NCBI RefSeq assembly: GCF_002266435.3
Contig: NZ_CP029426.2
Coordinates: 6,416,001-6,480,000 of the forward strand
Reading direction: 5' to 3'
Length of the DNA stretch: 64,000 bases
From: Bradyrhizobium amphicarpaeae
Lineage (GTDB): Bacteria > Pseudomonadota > Alphaproteobacteria > Rhizobiales > Xanthobacteraceae
In this document: piece by piece, positions 42,898-51,903 of the stretch
How the letters are laid out: each line of letters begins with the position of its first letter
Position numbering within the stretch: the first letter of the stretch is position 1
The notes under the pieces: generated by a model
Seen by the model: only the letters and a program-made list of their open reading frames with translations
Databases searched by the model: none
Told to the model about the DNA's origin: nothing
Made by a program: the position numbers and the translations under genes

Positions 42898-45800
42898 TCA
42901 GGCGATATGGCTGCTGCCGAAAATGAAATCGCTGGCCTGGAGGTTTCCGGCCAGGCTCTTCAGGAGCAACGATTCGTGCTCCGTGACCGGCCCACTCTCC
43001 GTCAACCCACCGACGCGCTGGCTCCAGGTGACCAAGGTGTCGCCGCCGGACTGGGGGGCGATGACGAGATCGTCGATGGAGCTCACGCCCGAGAACAGCC
43101 GCAGGTCGATCTTGTCCACGCCAATCTCGAAATCGTTGATGGTGTGCGCGAAATCGGTGATGGGGTTATGCTCGTTGTCGTACTGGATCGAGCCCGGCGA
43201 GAACACGAACTGGTCCTTGCCGGCGCCGCCGATCAGCGTGTCGTTGGTGTCGGTCGAGAAGATGACGTCCTTGCCGCCGGTGCCTGCCAACGTGATGCCC
43301 TGGCTCGTGTCGCCGGCCTCGTTGAAAACGAAGTTGACGATGTCGGAGAGGCCCGTGGTCTTGTCCGTGACCGTCAGCGTGATCTGCTCGGTGGCCGGCG
43401 GCGAGGCTTGCGGATCGGAGCTGGCACCGGTCGGATTGTAGGTGGCGCCTGTCTCGAAGCCCAAATTGATCTCGTCGAGAGAGCCGGACGTCGGAAAGAA
43501 ATCGACCTGGCTGAGACCCGGATGCGCGGTCGACACCGCGACGGTGAAGTCATGGTCCGCAGCGCCGACCTCGGTGACCAAAAGGTTGGTGATGACGTCG
43601 GAATTGTTCTCGATGATGTGCTCGACCTGGAAGCTCTCGGTGTTGATGACCGGACCGTCAGCAGGGTTGGCAACGGCCTCGTCCGCGCCCGTCACGTCCA
43701 CCGTTAGCGTGGCCGTGCCGGTTGCACCGTGCACATCCGTGGTCTGGACCGTGAAGACATCCGCGTAGGAGCCGTCCGCCAGCGCATTGATCGCGGCGTC
43801 GTCGGGAACGTAGCTGTAGCTGCCGTCGGGGTTGACCGTCAGCGAGCCGTAGAGCCCCGCAACCGTCGTCGCCGCGTGATGATCGGCATTGAGCACGGCG
43901 TAGGTGAGCGTCTCCGTCTCGCCGGTATCGGCATCATGGCCCGCCAGCATCCCGGTCAGATCGGAGAAGGTATCGGGGGCCGCCGTATCCGAGAGCGGAC
44001 CGATGTGGAGATCGGCCAGCGTCGGCGCGTCGTTGCTGCCGGTGATGTCGACGGTGACGACGGCCGCGGTGCCAGCACCATGCCCGTCGTCGGGTACGAT
44101 GGTGTATTGCAGCGACAGGGTCTGGCCGGCGGCGAGGAAATCGAAGGCCTGGCTGCCCGAATTGAATTGCCACGTGAACTGGGCGTGGGTGGCCGTGCCG
44201 TCGAGGATGTCGCCGGACGGGACGGAGAGATAGTTCAGCAGGTCCGTTTGCGACAGCCCGCCGACGCTGTCCGTCTGCAACACGCCGTCGAGAGTCACCT
44301 GCAGCTCGCTGACCGACACCGTGACGTGATCGGTCGCATCGACGTCGGAGACCGCGAGCAAGCCATGCGTGAGCTGGCCGGCATTGGTTTCCATCAGATC
44401 GGCAACGGCGCCGCCCGGCCCGGAGGTGCCGCTTGCCCAGTCCGCATCGCCCTCGATCACAAGGCTCTTGGCGGGGTTAGCCGTGTTGGAAGCCGTCGTC
44501 CCGCTGCCGTCGCCGAGCTGGTAATACCCGGCCAGATTCGCCTCGTTGCCGGTAAGCGCGGTGAAGTCGATCGACTGGATCTGCACCTGCGTGAGCGCAG
44601 TGGTCCAGACGCTGACGTCGGCGATCGAGCCGAAGAAGCCTTCCGCGCCAAAGCCCGCCGCGCCCGCCTCGCTCGCGGCGCCGATCATCATGTAGGACGC
44701 CGACGGATTCGACGGGCTGCCGTCGATCGGGTTGCCCCCCCATGACTGCGAGTATTCGAGGTTTCCGTCGAGATAGAGCGTGAAGGCGCCGTTGTCGTGG
44801 GTCAGCGCAATGTTGTGCCACTGCGACGCCGTGAGCGCCACGCCGGTATCGGCAATGTCGACGCCGCCTGCGAGAATCTGCAGCTCCAGAGTGCCGTCGA
44901 TATTGACGGTGCCGAGCAGGCCGAAGCCGGTGGTCGAGGTGTTGCCGTTGTAGAACAGGACCTGGCCATGGCCGGGATCCGAGCTCCCGTTCCAGTTCAC
45001 CCAGCCGTCCAGCGTCACGCCGTCGGTGGCGACCGTCGGCACGTCGCCGACCGCGATGGTGTGGCCGTCGAAATTCATGTAGTCCGAGGTGACATAGGAG
45101 ACCGCCGGCGCATCGTTGGTGCCGGTGATCGTGACAGTGACGTCCTGGCTGATCTTGCCACCGTGCTGGTCGTCGAACGTGACGGTGTAGACCTGGGTGA
45201 TGGTCTGCCCTTCCGCCAGCGACTGCAGCACCGGATCGCTGTTGTCGAGCGCGAAGTGCCAGCCCAGCGTCGCGCCATCGTTCGTGTCGGTGGCGGATTC
45301 GGACACCGGATCAATCGAGAACGTGCCGATATGCGAACTCGCTCCGAAGCCCGGCAGGTCCGTGCTGACGGACGACGATTTGAACGACCACTCCGCCGTG
45401 TGGGTGTCGGTCAGATCGACATCCTGGATCGCCAGCGTGCCGCCGGTCGTCAGCGAGGCGCCATCGTCCTCGTTGACCGTGCCTCTTGCCGCGTCGGCAT
45501 CGCTGGTGATCGTCGGCGCGTCGTTGGCACCGTTGATGGTGACCGTGACGTCCTGCGCGATCTGCGCGCCATGATCGTCGGTAAAGGTGACGGTGTAGAC
45601 CTGGGTAATGGCCTGGCCCTCGGCCAGCGATTGCAGCACCGCATTGCCGTTGTCGAGGCTGAAGTGCCAGCCCAGCGTCGCGCCGTTGTCAGTGTCGTTG
45701 TTGAACTCGGCCACGGAGGAATCGATCGTGAAGGTGCCGAGCGGCGTGTCGTCATCGAAGCCCGGCAGATGCACGCTCGACGTCGAGGATTTGAACGTCG

Positions 45801-48800
45801 CCTCTGCGCTGTGGGTGTCGATCAGGTCGAGATCCTGGATCGCCAGCGTGCCGTCGATCGACAGCGTCGCGCTGGCATCCTCGGTCACCACGCCGGCGGC
45901 GGCCGCGGCACTGCTGGTGATCGTCGGTGCGTCATTGGCGCCGTTGATCGTGACGGTCACATCTTGCGCGATCTGCGCGCCGTGATCGTCGGTGAAGGTG
46001 ACGGTGTAGACCTGAGTGATGGTCTGGCCCTGCGCCAGCGATTGCAGCGTCGCGTTACCGTTGTCGAGACTGAAGTGCCAGCCCAGCGTCGCCCCGTTAT
46101 CGGCGTCGTTGTTGAACTCGGCGACGGAGGAGTCGATCGTGAAAGTCCCGAGCGGCGCATCGCCGTCGAAGCCCGGCAAATGCGCGCTCGACGTCGCCGA
46201 CTTGAACACAGCCTCCGCGCTGTGGGTGTCGATCAGGTCGAGATCCTGGATCGCCAGAGTGCCGTCGATCGACAGCGTCGCGCTGGCATCCTCGGTCACG
46301 CTCCCCGCTGCCGCGTCTGCATCGCTCGTGATGGTCGGCGTGTCGTTGGTCCCGGTGATGGTGACCGTGACGTCCTGCGAGACCTGCGCACCGTTGTTGT
46401 CGGTGAAGGTGACGGTGTAGACCTGCGTGATGGTCTGGCCCTTGGCCAGCGACTGCAGCACCGGGTCGTTGTCGTTGAGCACGAAGTGCCAGCCCAGCGT
46501 CGCGCCGTTGCTGGTGTCGTCGTTCGCTTCGGTTACTGAAGAATCGATTGTGAAGGTCCCGAGCGGCGTATCGCCGTCAAAGCCCGGCAGATGCGCCGTC
46601 GACGTCGCCGACTTGAACACAGCCTCCGCGCTGTGGGTGTCGATCAGGTCGAGATCCTGGATCGCCAGCGTGCCGCCAGCGGTCAGTGTCGGCGTCGCGG
46701 CGTCCTCGGTCACGCTCCCCGCTGCCGCGTCCGCATCGCTCGTGATGGTCGGCGTGTCGTTGGTCCCGGTGATGGTGACCGTGACGTCCTGCGAGACCTG
46801 CGCACCGTTGTTGTCGGTGAAGGTCACGGTGTAGACCTGCGTGATGGTCTGGCCCTTGGCCAGCGACTGCAGCACCGGGTCGTTGTCGTTGAGCGCGAAG
46901 TGCCAGCACAGCGTCGCGCCGTTGCTGGTATCGTCGTTCGCTTCAGTCACTGACGGATCGATCGTGAAGGTCCCGAGCGGCGTGTTGCCGTCAAAGCCCG
47001 GCAGATGAGCAGTCGATGTCGCCGACTTGAACACAGCCTCCGCCGTGTGGGTGTCGATCAGGTCGAGATCCTGGATCGCCAGCGTGCCGCCTGTCGACAG
47101 CGTCGGCGTCGCGGCGTCCTCGGTCACCGCACCCGCTGCGGCATCCGCATCGCTCGTGATGGTCGGCGCGTCGTTGGTCCCGGTGATGGTGACCGTGACG
47201 TCCTGCGAGACCTGCGCACCGTTGTTGTCGATGAAGGTGACGGTGTAGACCTGCGTGATGGTCTGGCCCTTGGCCAGCGACTGCAGCACCGGATCGTTGT
47301 CGTTGAGCACGAAGTGCCAGCCCAGCGTCGCGCCGTTGCTGGTGTCGTCGCTCGCTTCGGTCACTGACTGATCGATCGTGAAGGTCCCGAGCGGCGTATC
47401 GCCGTCAAAGCCCGGCAGATGCGCAGTCGACGTCGCCGACTTGAACACAGCCTCCGCGCTGTGCGTGTCGATCAGGTCGAGATCCTGGATCGCCAGCGTG
47501 CCGCCGGTCGACAGCGTCGGCGTCGCGGCGTCCTCGGTCACGCTCCCCGCTGCCGCGTCTGCATCGCTCGTGATGGTCGGCGCGTCGTTGGTGCCGGTGA
47601 TGGTGACCGTGACGTCCTGCGAGACCTGCGCACCGTTGTTGTCGGTGAAGGTCACGGTGTAGACCTGCGTGATGGTCTGGCCCTTGGCCAGCGACTGCAG
47701 CACCGGATCGTTGTCGTTGAGCACGAAGTGCCAGCCCAGCGTCGCGCCGTTGCTGGTATCGTCGTTCGCTTCGGTCACTGACGGATCGATCGTGAAGGTC
47801 CCGAGCGGCGTATCGCCGTCAAAGCCCGGCAAATGCGCGCTCGACGTCGCCGACTTGAACACAGCCTCCGCGCTGTGGGTGTCGATCAGGTCGAGATCCT
47901 GGATCGCCAGCGTGCCGCCAGCGGTCAGTGTCGGCGTCGCGGCGTCCTCGGTCACGCTCCCCGCTGCCGCTTCTGCATCGCTCGTGATGGTCGGCGTGTC
48001 GTTGGTCCCGGTGATGGTGACCGTTACGTCCTGGGTGACCGTACCACCGTGATGGTCGTCGACTTCAATCGTATAAACCTGCGTGATGGTCTGGCCCTTG
48101 GCCAGCGACTGCAGCACCGGATCGCTGTCGTCGAGCGTGAAGGTCCAGCCCACTGCCCCGCGGGAGCTGGCGCCGGGGCTTTCGACCACCGGGGCAAGCG
48201 CGAACGTGCCGATATGCGAGGTCCCATCGCTGAAGCCGGGCAGATGCGCGCTCGATATCGTCGACTTCAGCGAGAAACTCGCGGTGTGGGTGTCGGTGAG
48301 ATCAGGGTCGTTGAATGCGATGGTGCCGGTGGCAACAAGCGTGGCCGCCGTATCCTCGGTCACCGCACCGGCCGGGGTAGTGTCGTCTGCGACGATCGTC
48401 GGCACGTCGTTGGTGCCCTCGACATTGACGTCCGCACCGTTGATCGACACGGTGACCGGCGTGCTGACGACACCGCCGTGCCCGTCATCGACCTGCGCCA
48501 CGTAGTTGAGGGTGAGTTTCTCGCCTTTGGCGAGGAAATCGAAGAGATGGTCGGGAACGCTGTAGGTCCAGGTGGCCGAGCCGTTGTTGGCGTTCCCCGC
48601 GCCCTGCACCACGGTCAACGGCACCTCGACGGCAGCGATCGCCGCGAGTTGCTGTGGCGTCAGTGTCGACGTGATATCGTTGCCTTCGGCATCGAGATAT
48701 TTGAACGGCTGGGTGGACGAGAGCGCCGCGCTCACGATCGGCCGGTCAGTCAGGTCGACGTCGGTGAAGGTGACCGTGCCCGTGATGGTGTCGAGCGCCT

Positions 48801-50466
48801 CGTTGCCGGTCCCGATCTTCTCGATGACGGTTCCGCCCGACGTCGCGACCGTGGGCTTGTCGTTCGTGCCCGTGATCGTGATGGTGATCGGGATGAATTT
48901 GGACTCCGGGCTCACCGCGAAATTGGTGTCGACGCGGAACATGTAGGTCAGCGTCAGGGTTTCGCCGGCCGCCAGGAAGTCAAAGACCTTGTCCGGGATC
49001 GTGTAAGTCCAGGCGGCCGAGCCGTTGTTGTCGTTGCCGGCGCCGGGGGCGACGCTGATCTGGATCTGTGTCGCCGCGATGTCCTGCTTCTGGAGCGCGG
49101 AGAGCGAGCCGGTGACGTCGTGCTGGCCGGCGTCCTTGTAGACATAGTTTGGTGCGTCGGCGAGGCTGACGCTCACCGTCGGCCGGTCGCCGAGATTTTG
49201 ATCGAGGAATCTGATCAGGCCGGAAATCGTGTCGGCATGCGTGTCGCCGGTCGCATCAGCACGCTCGGTCAACGCGAACGCCGACGTCACGTTACCGCTG
49301 GCGTCGAAGCTCTGCGCAATTGGCTGGTTGGGAATGCGCGTGGCGCCCGGCGTGGAGGTGCTGGGCGTCTCCGGTCCCGGCGGATTGAGGTTGACGAATG
49401 TCGCGGTCGCAACGGCGCCGGACGCCGACTTGAACACCACGTCCTGGCTCATCGGCGTGAGCGTGTCGGTGAAATTCGTGGTCAGCTTGGTGTTGGTGTT
49501 GTTGTCGGTGAACTTCAGCGTGAACACGTCGGTGATCAGCTTCTGAACGTCCGGCGACATCAGCGCATTGGAGATCGAGACGTTGCCGCCGCTGATCTGG
49601 ATCATCTGGCCGGCCTGGTTGACCGTCGCGATCGGCAGCAGCGTGACCTTGTCGAACAGGATGTAGGAGCCCGTCGTGCCGTTCGGCTCGACCAGCACCT
49701 GGAAGCTCGCCTGCGGCTGCGGATCGCCGCCGCCGGCGGGAACGACGAAGTTGATCTGGGTCAGCACGGCGGTGCCGCGGATGCCCATGGTGGCGACCGG
49801 CGTGTCGATCTTCATGTCGCCGTGCTTGGCGGTCTCGCCGGCGACGAAGGTGATGGTGCCGGCGACGAGGCTCAGCAGCGAGGAATTGCTCGACCCGTTG
49901 GGGTCGTAGACCATCTCGTTCAGCACCATCCGGGCATTGGAGGACAGGCCGAACACGGTGCCGTCGATGAAGGTGATGCCGAGCGTCGAATCCGATCCGG
50001 TCGAAACCACGTCCCCCTTCTCGACGTTGTCGCCGTTGTTGAGGATGACCGAGACGCCGTTGCGGACCGCGGTCGCGCTGCCCGCGAGCTTGGTGACGTG
50101 GCCGATGACCTGGGCCGCGGCCGCGCCGCCGGGGGCGGCTTGAGCGACCTGGACATGCCCCGTGAGCGCGTTGACGATGTCGCCGGTAAGATGGGCCCCG
50201 TCGGGTGAGGCGAGCGCCGCGCGCTTTTCGCCCCTGAAATAATCGTGAACGACGAACTCGTGACCGTCGTGGGACAGCACAAGATCAAGGCCCGCGCGCT
50301 TGAACTCGCCGTTGAAGATCAGGTTCGGGTCGGGAACAACGAACGCGCCGTCAGGGACGTGACCGTGCGCCTTCGCCGTAAAGGAATCGACATGGGCGCC
50401 GGCGGGCGAACGGGAGCCCAGGCCGTCCAACGAAATCGCGGCGTCAAATTGGCCAGCGTAATTCAA
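42898..50466 (-). CDS. Giant RTX/VCBS surface protein with FecR-like and LamG domains, type I secreted
   Basis: The protein has 2,522 residues from a TTG start (no ATG or GTG is available after the in-frame stop just upstream; no clear Shine-Dalgarno). Order: N-terminal region (about 45-105), FecR-like module (about 120-215, GDNVEKGDVVSTGSDSTLG), two degenerate VCBS-like units (about 400-684), and one 136-residue unit (685-820). Seven regular repeats of 138, 138, 138, 138, 137, 137 and 136 residues follow (821-1782). A LamG-type lectin domain (about 1790-1990), further VCBS-like units, and an RTX region (GGKDVIF, GGAGKDQFVF, about 2395-2425) come last. The final 100 residues fit a C-terminal type I signal. 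It is probably surface-attached or released and adhesive. It has one cysteine (C1187). Confidence 0.9.
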   Translation of the reverse strand: MNYAGQFDAAISLDGLGSRSPAGAHVDSFTAKAHGHVPDGAFVVPDPNLIFNGEFKRAGLDLVLSHDGHEFVVHDYFRGEKRAALASPDGAHLTGDIVNALTGHVQVAQAAPGGAAAAQVIGHVTKLAGSATAVRNGVSVILNNGDNVEKGDVVSTGSDSTLGITFIDGTVFGLSSNARMVLNEMVYDPNGSSNSSLLSLVAGTITFVAGETAKHGDMKIDTPVATMGIRGTAVLTQINFVVPAGGGDPQPQASFQVLVEPNGTTGSYILFDKVTLLPIATVNQAGQMIQISGGNVSISNALMSPDVQKLITDVFTLKFTDNNTNTKLTTNFTDTLTPMSQDVVFKSASGAVATATFVNLNPPGPETPSTSTPGATRIPNQPIAQSFDASGNVTSAFALTERADATGDTHADTISGLIRFLDQNLGDRPTVSVSLADAPNYVYKDAGQHDVTGSLSALQKQDIAATQIQISVAPGAGNDNNGSAAWTYTIPDKVFDFLAAGETLTLTYMFRVDTNFAVSPESKFIPITITITGTNDKPTVATSGGTVIEKIGTGNEALDTITGTVTFTDVDLTDRPIVSAALSSTQPFKYLDAEGNDITSTLTPQQLAAIAAVEVPLTVVQGAGNANNGSATWTYSVPDHLFDFLAKGEKLTLNYVAQVDDGHGGVVSTPVTVSINGADVNVEGTNDVPTIVADDTTPAGAVTEDTAATLVATGTIAFNDPDLTDTHTASFSLKSTISSAHLPGFSDGTSHIGTFALAPVVESPGASSRGAVGWTFTLDDSDPVLQSLAKGQTITQVYTIEVDDHHGGTVTQDVTVTITGTNDTPTITSDAEAAAGSVTEDAATPTLTAGGTLAIQDLDLIDTHSAEAVFKSATSSAHLPGFDGDTPLGTFTIDPSVTEANDDTSNGATLGWHFVLNDNDPVLQSLAKGQTITQVYTVTFTDNNGAQVSQDVTVTITGTNDAPTITSDADAAAGSVTEDAATPTLSTGGTLAIQDLDLIDTHSAEAVFKSATSTAHLPGFDGDTPLGTFTIDQSVTEASDDTSNGATLGWHFVLNDNDPVLQSLAKGQTITQVYTVTFIDNNGAQVSQDVTVTITGTNDAPTITSDADAAAGAVTEDAATPTLSTGGTLAIQDLDLIDTHTAEAVFKSATSTAHLPGFDGNTPLGTFTIDPSVTEANDDTSNGATLCWHFALNDNDPVLQSLAKGQTITQVYTVTFTDNNGAQVSQDVTVTITGTNDTPTITSDADAAAGSVTEDAATPTLTAGGTLAIQDLDLIDTHSAEAVFKSATSTAHLPGFDGDTPLGTFTIDSSVTEANDDTSNGATLGWHFVLNDNDPVLQSLAKGQTITQVYTVTFTDNNGAQVSQDVTVTITGTNDTPTITSDADAAAGSVTEDASATLSIDGTLAIQDLDLIDTHSAEAVFKSATSSAHLPGFDGDAPLGTFTIDSSVAEFNNDADNGATLGWHFSLDNGNATLQSLAQGQTITQVYTVTFTDDHGAQIAQDVTVTINGANDAPTITSSAAAAAGVVTEDASATLSIDGTLAIQDLDLIDTHSAEATFKSSTSSVHLPGFDDDTPLGTFTIDSSVAEFNNDTDNGATLGWHFSLDNGNAVLQSLAEGQAITQVYTVTFTDDHGAQIAQDVTVTINGANDAPTITSDADAARGTVNEDDGASLTTGGTLAIQDVDLTDTHTAEWSFKSSSVSTDLPGFGASSHIGTFSIDPVSESATDTNDGATLGWHFALDNSDPVLQSLAEGQTITQVYTVTFDDQHGGKISQDVTVTITGTNDAPAVSYVTSDYMNFDGHTIAVGDVPTVATDGVTLDGWVNWNGSSDPGHGQVLFYNGNTSTTGFGLLGTVNIDGTLELQILAGGVDIADTGVALTASQWHNIALTHDNGAFTLYLDGNLEYSQSWGGNPIDGSPSNPSASYMMIGAASEAGAAGFGAEGFFGSIADVSVWTTALTQVQIQSIDFTALTGNEANLAGYYQLGDGSGTTASNTANPAKSLVIEGDADWASGTSGPGGAVADLMETNAGQLTHGLLAVSDVDATDHVTVSVSELQVTLDGVLQTDSVGGLSQTDLLNYLSVPSGDILDGTATHAQFTWQFNSGSQAFDFLAAGQTLSLQYTIVPDDGHGAGTAAVVTVDITGSNDAPTLADLHIGPLSDTAAPDTFSDLTGMLAGHDADTGETETLTYAVLNADHHAATTVAGLYGSLTVNPDGSYSYVPDDAAINALADGSYADVFTVQTTDVHGATGTATLTVDVTGADEAVANPADGPVINTESFQVEHIIENNSDVITNLLVTEVGAADHDFTVAVSTAHPGLSQVDFFPTSGSLDEINLGFETGATYNPTGASSDPQASPPATEQITLTVTDKTTGLSDIVNFVFNEAGDTSQGITLAGTGGKDVIFSTDTNDTLIGGAGKDQFVFSPGSIQYDNEHNPITDFAHTINDFEIGVDKIDLRLFSGVSSIDDLVIAPQSGGDTLVTWSQRVGGLTESGPVTEHESLLLKSLAGNLQASDFIFGSSHIA
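45121..48006 (-). repeat. Seven tandem 408-414-bp coding repeats of the giant surface protein
   Basis: Units start at the Thr-Asn-Asp (or Ala-Asn-Asp) codons at 48006, 47592, 47178, 46764, 46350, 45939 and 45528. The first four are exactly 414 bp and nearly identical; the next two are 411 bp and the last is 408 bp. Each unit encodes one Ig-like VCBS-type domain. Near identity of the 414-bp units implies recent duplication or gene conversion. Confidence 0.92.
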
Positions 50467-51084
50467 CCGGGCACCGTGAAAGAGTTAAAATTTAAGTAAG
50501 TATCGACCGCCTAAGCTTGCATAGCATTAGCAAGTCCTTAGGGATACCATCTATTGCTTGTGTGATTTCGCATCACTTGGCCCCTTGAAGCCCCTACGCG
50601 TCGACGCGTACAGAGAAGCGAAAGTAATCCTTCAAATATTTGGAAGTCGAATTCGGCCTGTTTCCACGCATTTCCAGTCATCTAAAGTAAACTTCCGTAT
50701 AGCTATCGAAGAGATACTTGCGTCATCTTCCCTTCACGATCTCCCGCAGCATCCTGCGGCAGATACGGAGTTAAATCTGTGACCTAGCTAACAGAACCCC
50801 ATGAAATGGGGGGTCGTTAGCCATAGAATCCAGATTCGCTCCCCACAACCTGTGTCTGCAATTGGCTCTATTTCGCGGCAGCCGGACACCTCCTAGCCGG
50901 CGAATCGTAAAATTTTACGCAATTCGGGCAGTCCTGTTTCAGCCTGTTCCCCGGTTTTGGGACCCCAGCCGGGCGCGTTAAGCAGAACAAAACGGCCCGC
51001 CTCGCACTATCTCCGCGAAAGCAACAAAGCCCGGCACGTTCAGGTCGAGGGGGACCTGGGTCGAAGTCGGAAGGGGAATGTCAG
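50467..51084. other. Long divergent non-coding region between adhesin and LapG-like protease genes
   Basis: These 618 bases hold no convincing gene; a 74-codon frame at 50558-50782 has no recognisable features or ribosome site. The region is more AT-rich than its surroundings, especially 50480-50720. It includes the hairpin at 50786-50822 and a short dyad CTTGC-N9-GCAAG near 50507. It is probably the control region for both divergent genes. No canonical promoter could be assigned with confidence. Confidence 0.6.
50786..50822. promoter_or_regulatory. Perfect nested inverted repeat upstream of the adhesin and protease genes
   Basis: Outer arms GCTAAC and GTTAGC (50787-50792 and 50816-50821) enclose inner arms CCCCAT-GAA-ATGGGG (50797-50811). 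It would form a cruciform or an RNA hairpin. It lies 264 bases before the protease ATG and 320 bases before the adhesin start. It has no T-run and so is not an ordinary terminator. Confidence 0.6.
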
Positions 51085-51816
51085 ATGGAGACCGCTGCTC
51101 GCTCGCGCACCTGGCGCGCAATCCTTGTCCTGTGCGGATTGATCCTGTGTGGGTCGGCCGCCGAGCTTCGCGCCGGCACGCTGCTGTCGCCGGGCGCAGG
51201 CGTTTTCGTGCGCAAATCCGCCGAGCCGTTCGGCGTGTTCGCCTTCGCCATCTCCGCCGGCAGCCTGCAACGGAAATGGCTCTTGCTGAAAGACAAGCTC
51301 GACGGCGACATGGTGCAGCTCGCGCTATGCGACGGTGACCGTGACCATTGCGCTTCGCCCGCGGCCCTGAAGCTGCTCGCCATCGTCGACCAGGCCCGCG
51401 CCCGCGACGGCCGCGCACGGCTCGGCGAGACCAACCGCGCCATCAACCTTGCGATCCGGGCCGCCGATGACGGCATCGACGACGTCTGGAGCTCGCCGCT
51501 TGCGACCTTCGCGCGCGGCGCCGGGGATTGCGAGGACTATGCCATCGCCAAGCTGGCCGCGCTGCTTCTGGCGGGCGTGGCGGCCGAGGATCTCCGCATC
51601 GTGGTGGTGCGCGACGTCAGGGCCGGCGAAGACCACGCGGTCGCCGCAGCAAAGCTCGATGGCCGCTGGCTGATGCTCGACAACCGCCGCATGGCCATGG
51701 TGGAAGACGACGCGGCGCGCAACTATCAACCGCTGTTCACACTCTACCAATCGGCCGTGCTGAAATATGTCGACGAGCGCGCGCGGTTCTCGATGGTCGC
51801 CGCCGAGGCCAATTGA
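51085..51816 (+). CDS. LapG-type periplasmic transglutaminase-like cysteine protease (BTLCP family)
   Basis: The protein has 243 residues. An N-terminal signal/anchor helix (about 11-30) precedes the mature domain. The Cys-His-Asp triad is C149 (GAGDCEDYAIAK), H184 (AGEDHAVAA) and D199 (WLMLDNRRMA). The motif WSSPLATFARGAGDCED is diagnostic of the bacterial transglutaminase-like cysteine protease family, whose founder LapG cleaves the N-terminus of the adhesin LapA when not sequestered by the c-di-GMP receptor LapD. The gene is divergent from a giant type I secreted adhesin, the expected substrate. No LapD-like gene is present in the window. Confidence 0.9.
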   Translation: METAARSRTWRAILVLCGLILCGSAAELRAGTLLSPGAGVFVRKSAEPFGVFAFAISAGSLQRKWLLLKDKLDGDMVQLALCDGDRDHCASPAALKLLAIVDQARARDGRARLGETNRAINLAIRAADDGIDDVWSSPLATFARGAGDCEDYAIAKLAALLLAGVAAEDLRIVVVRDVRAGEDHAVAAAKLDGRWLMLDNRRMAMVEDDAARNYQPLFTLYQSAVLKYVDERARFSMVAAEAN

Positions 51817-51903
51817 TCCTCCCGTAGCCCGATCCCACACAACCCCATTCCACCCCGCGATCCGAAGCGCTAGCATGGCGCCTTCCATGCAGGGGCGACT
51901 GGA

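Noticed and set aside
46351..48006. Regularly spaced repeats considered as a CRISPR array
   Set aside because: Units are 414 bp, fully coding in one frame and contain no spacer pattern; no cas genes are present.
47833..50208. Plus-strand frame of about 790 codons opposite the adhesin gene, and similar ones at 44797-46539 and 43729-44745
   Set aside because: They mirror the third-position GC bias and the repeats of the minus-strand adhesin gene. They are Arg/Val/Asp-rich without any domain, and the adhesin frame is clearly the coding one.
50558..50782. 74-codon frame in the non-coding region upstream of the protease gene
   Set aside because: It has no ribosome site, no recognisable domain, and the region is AT-richer and more consistent with a control region.
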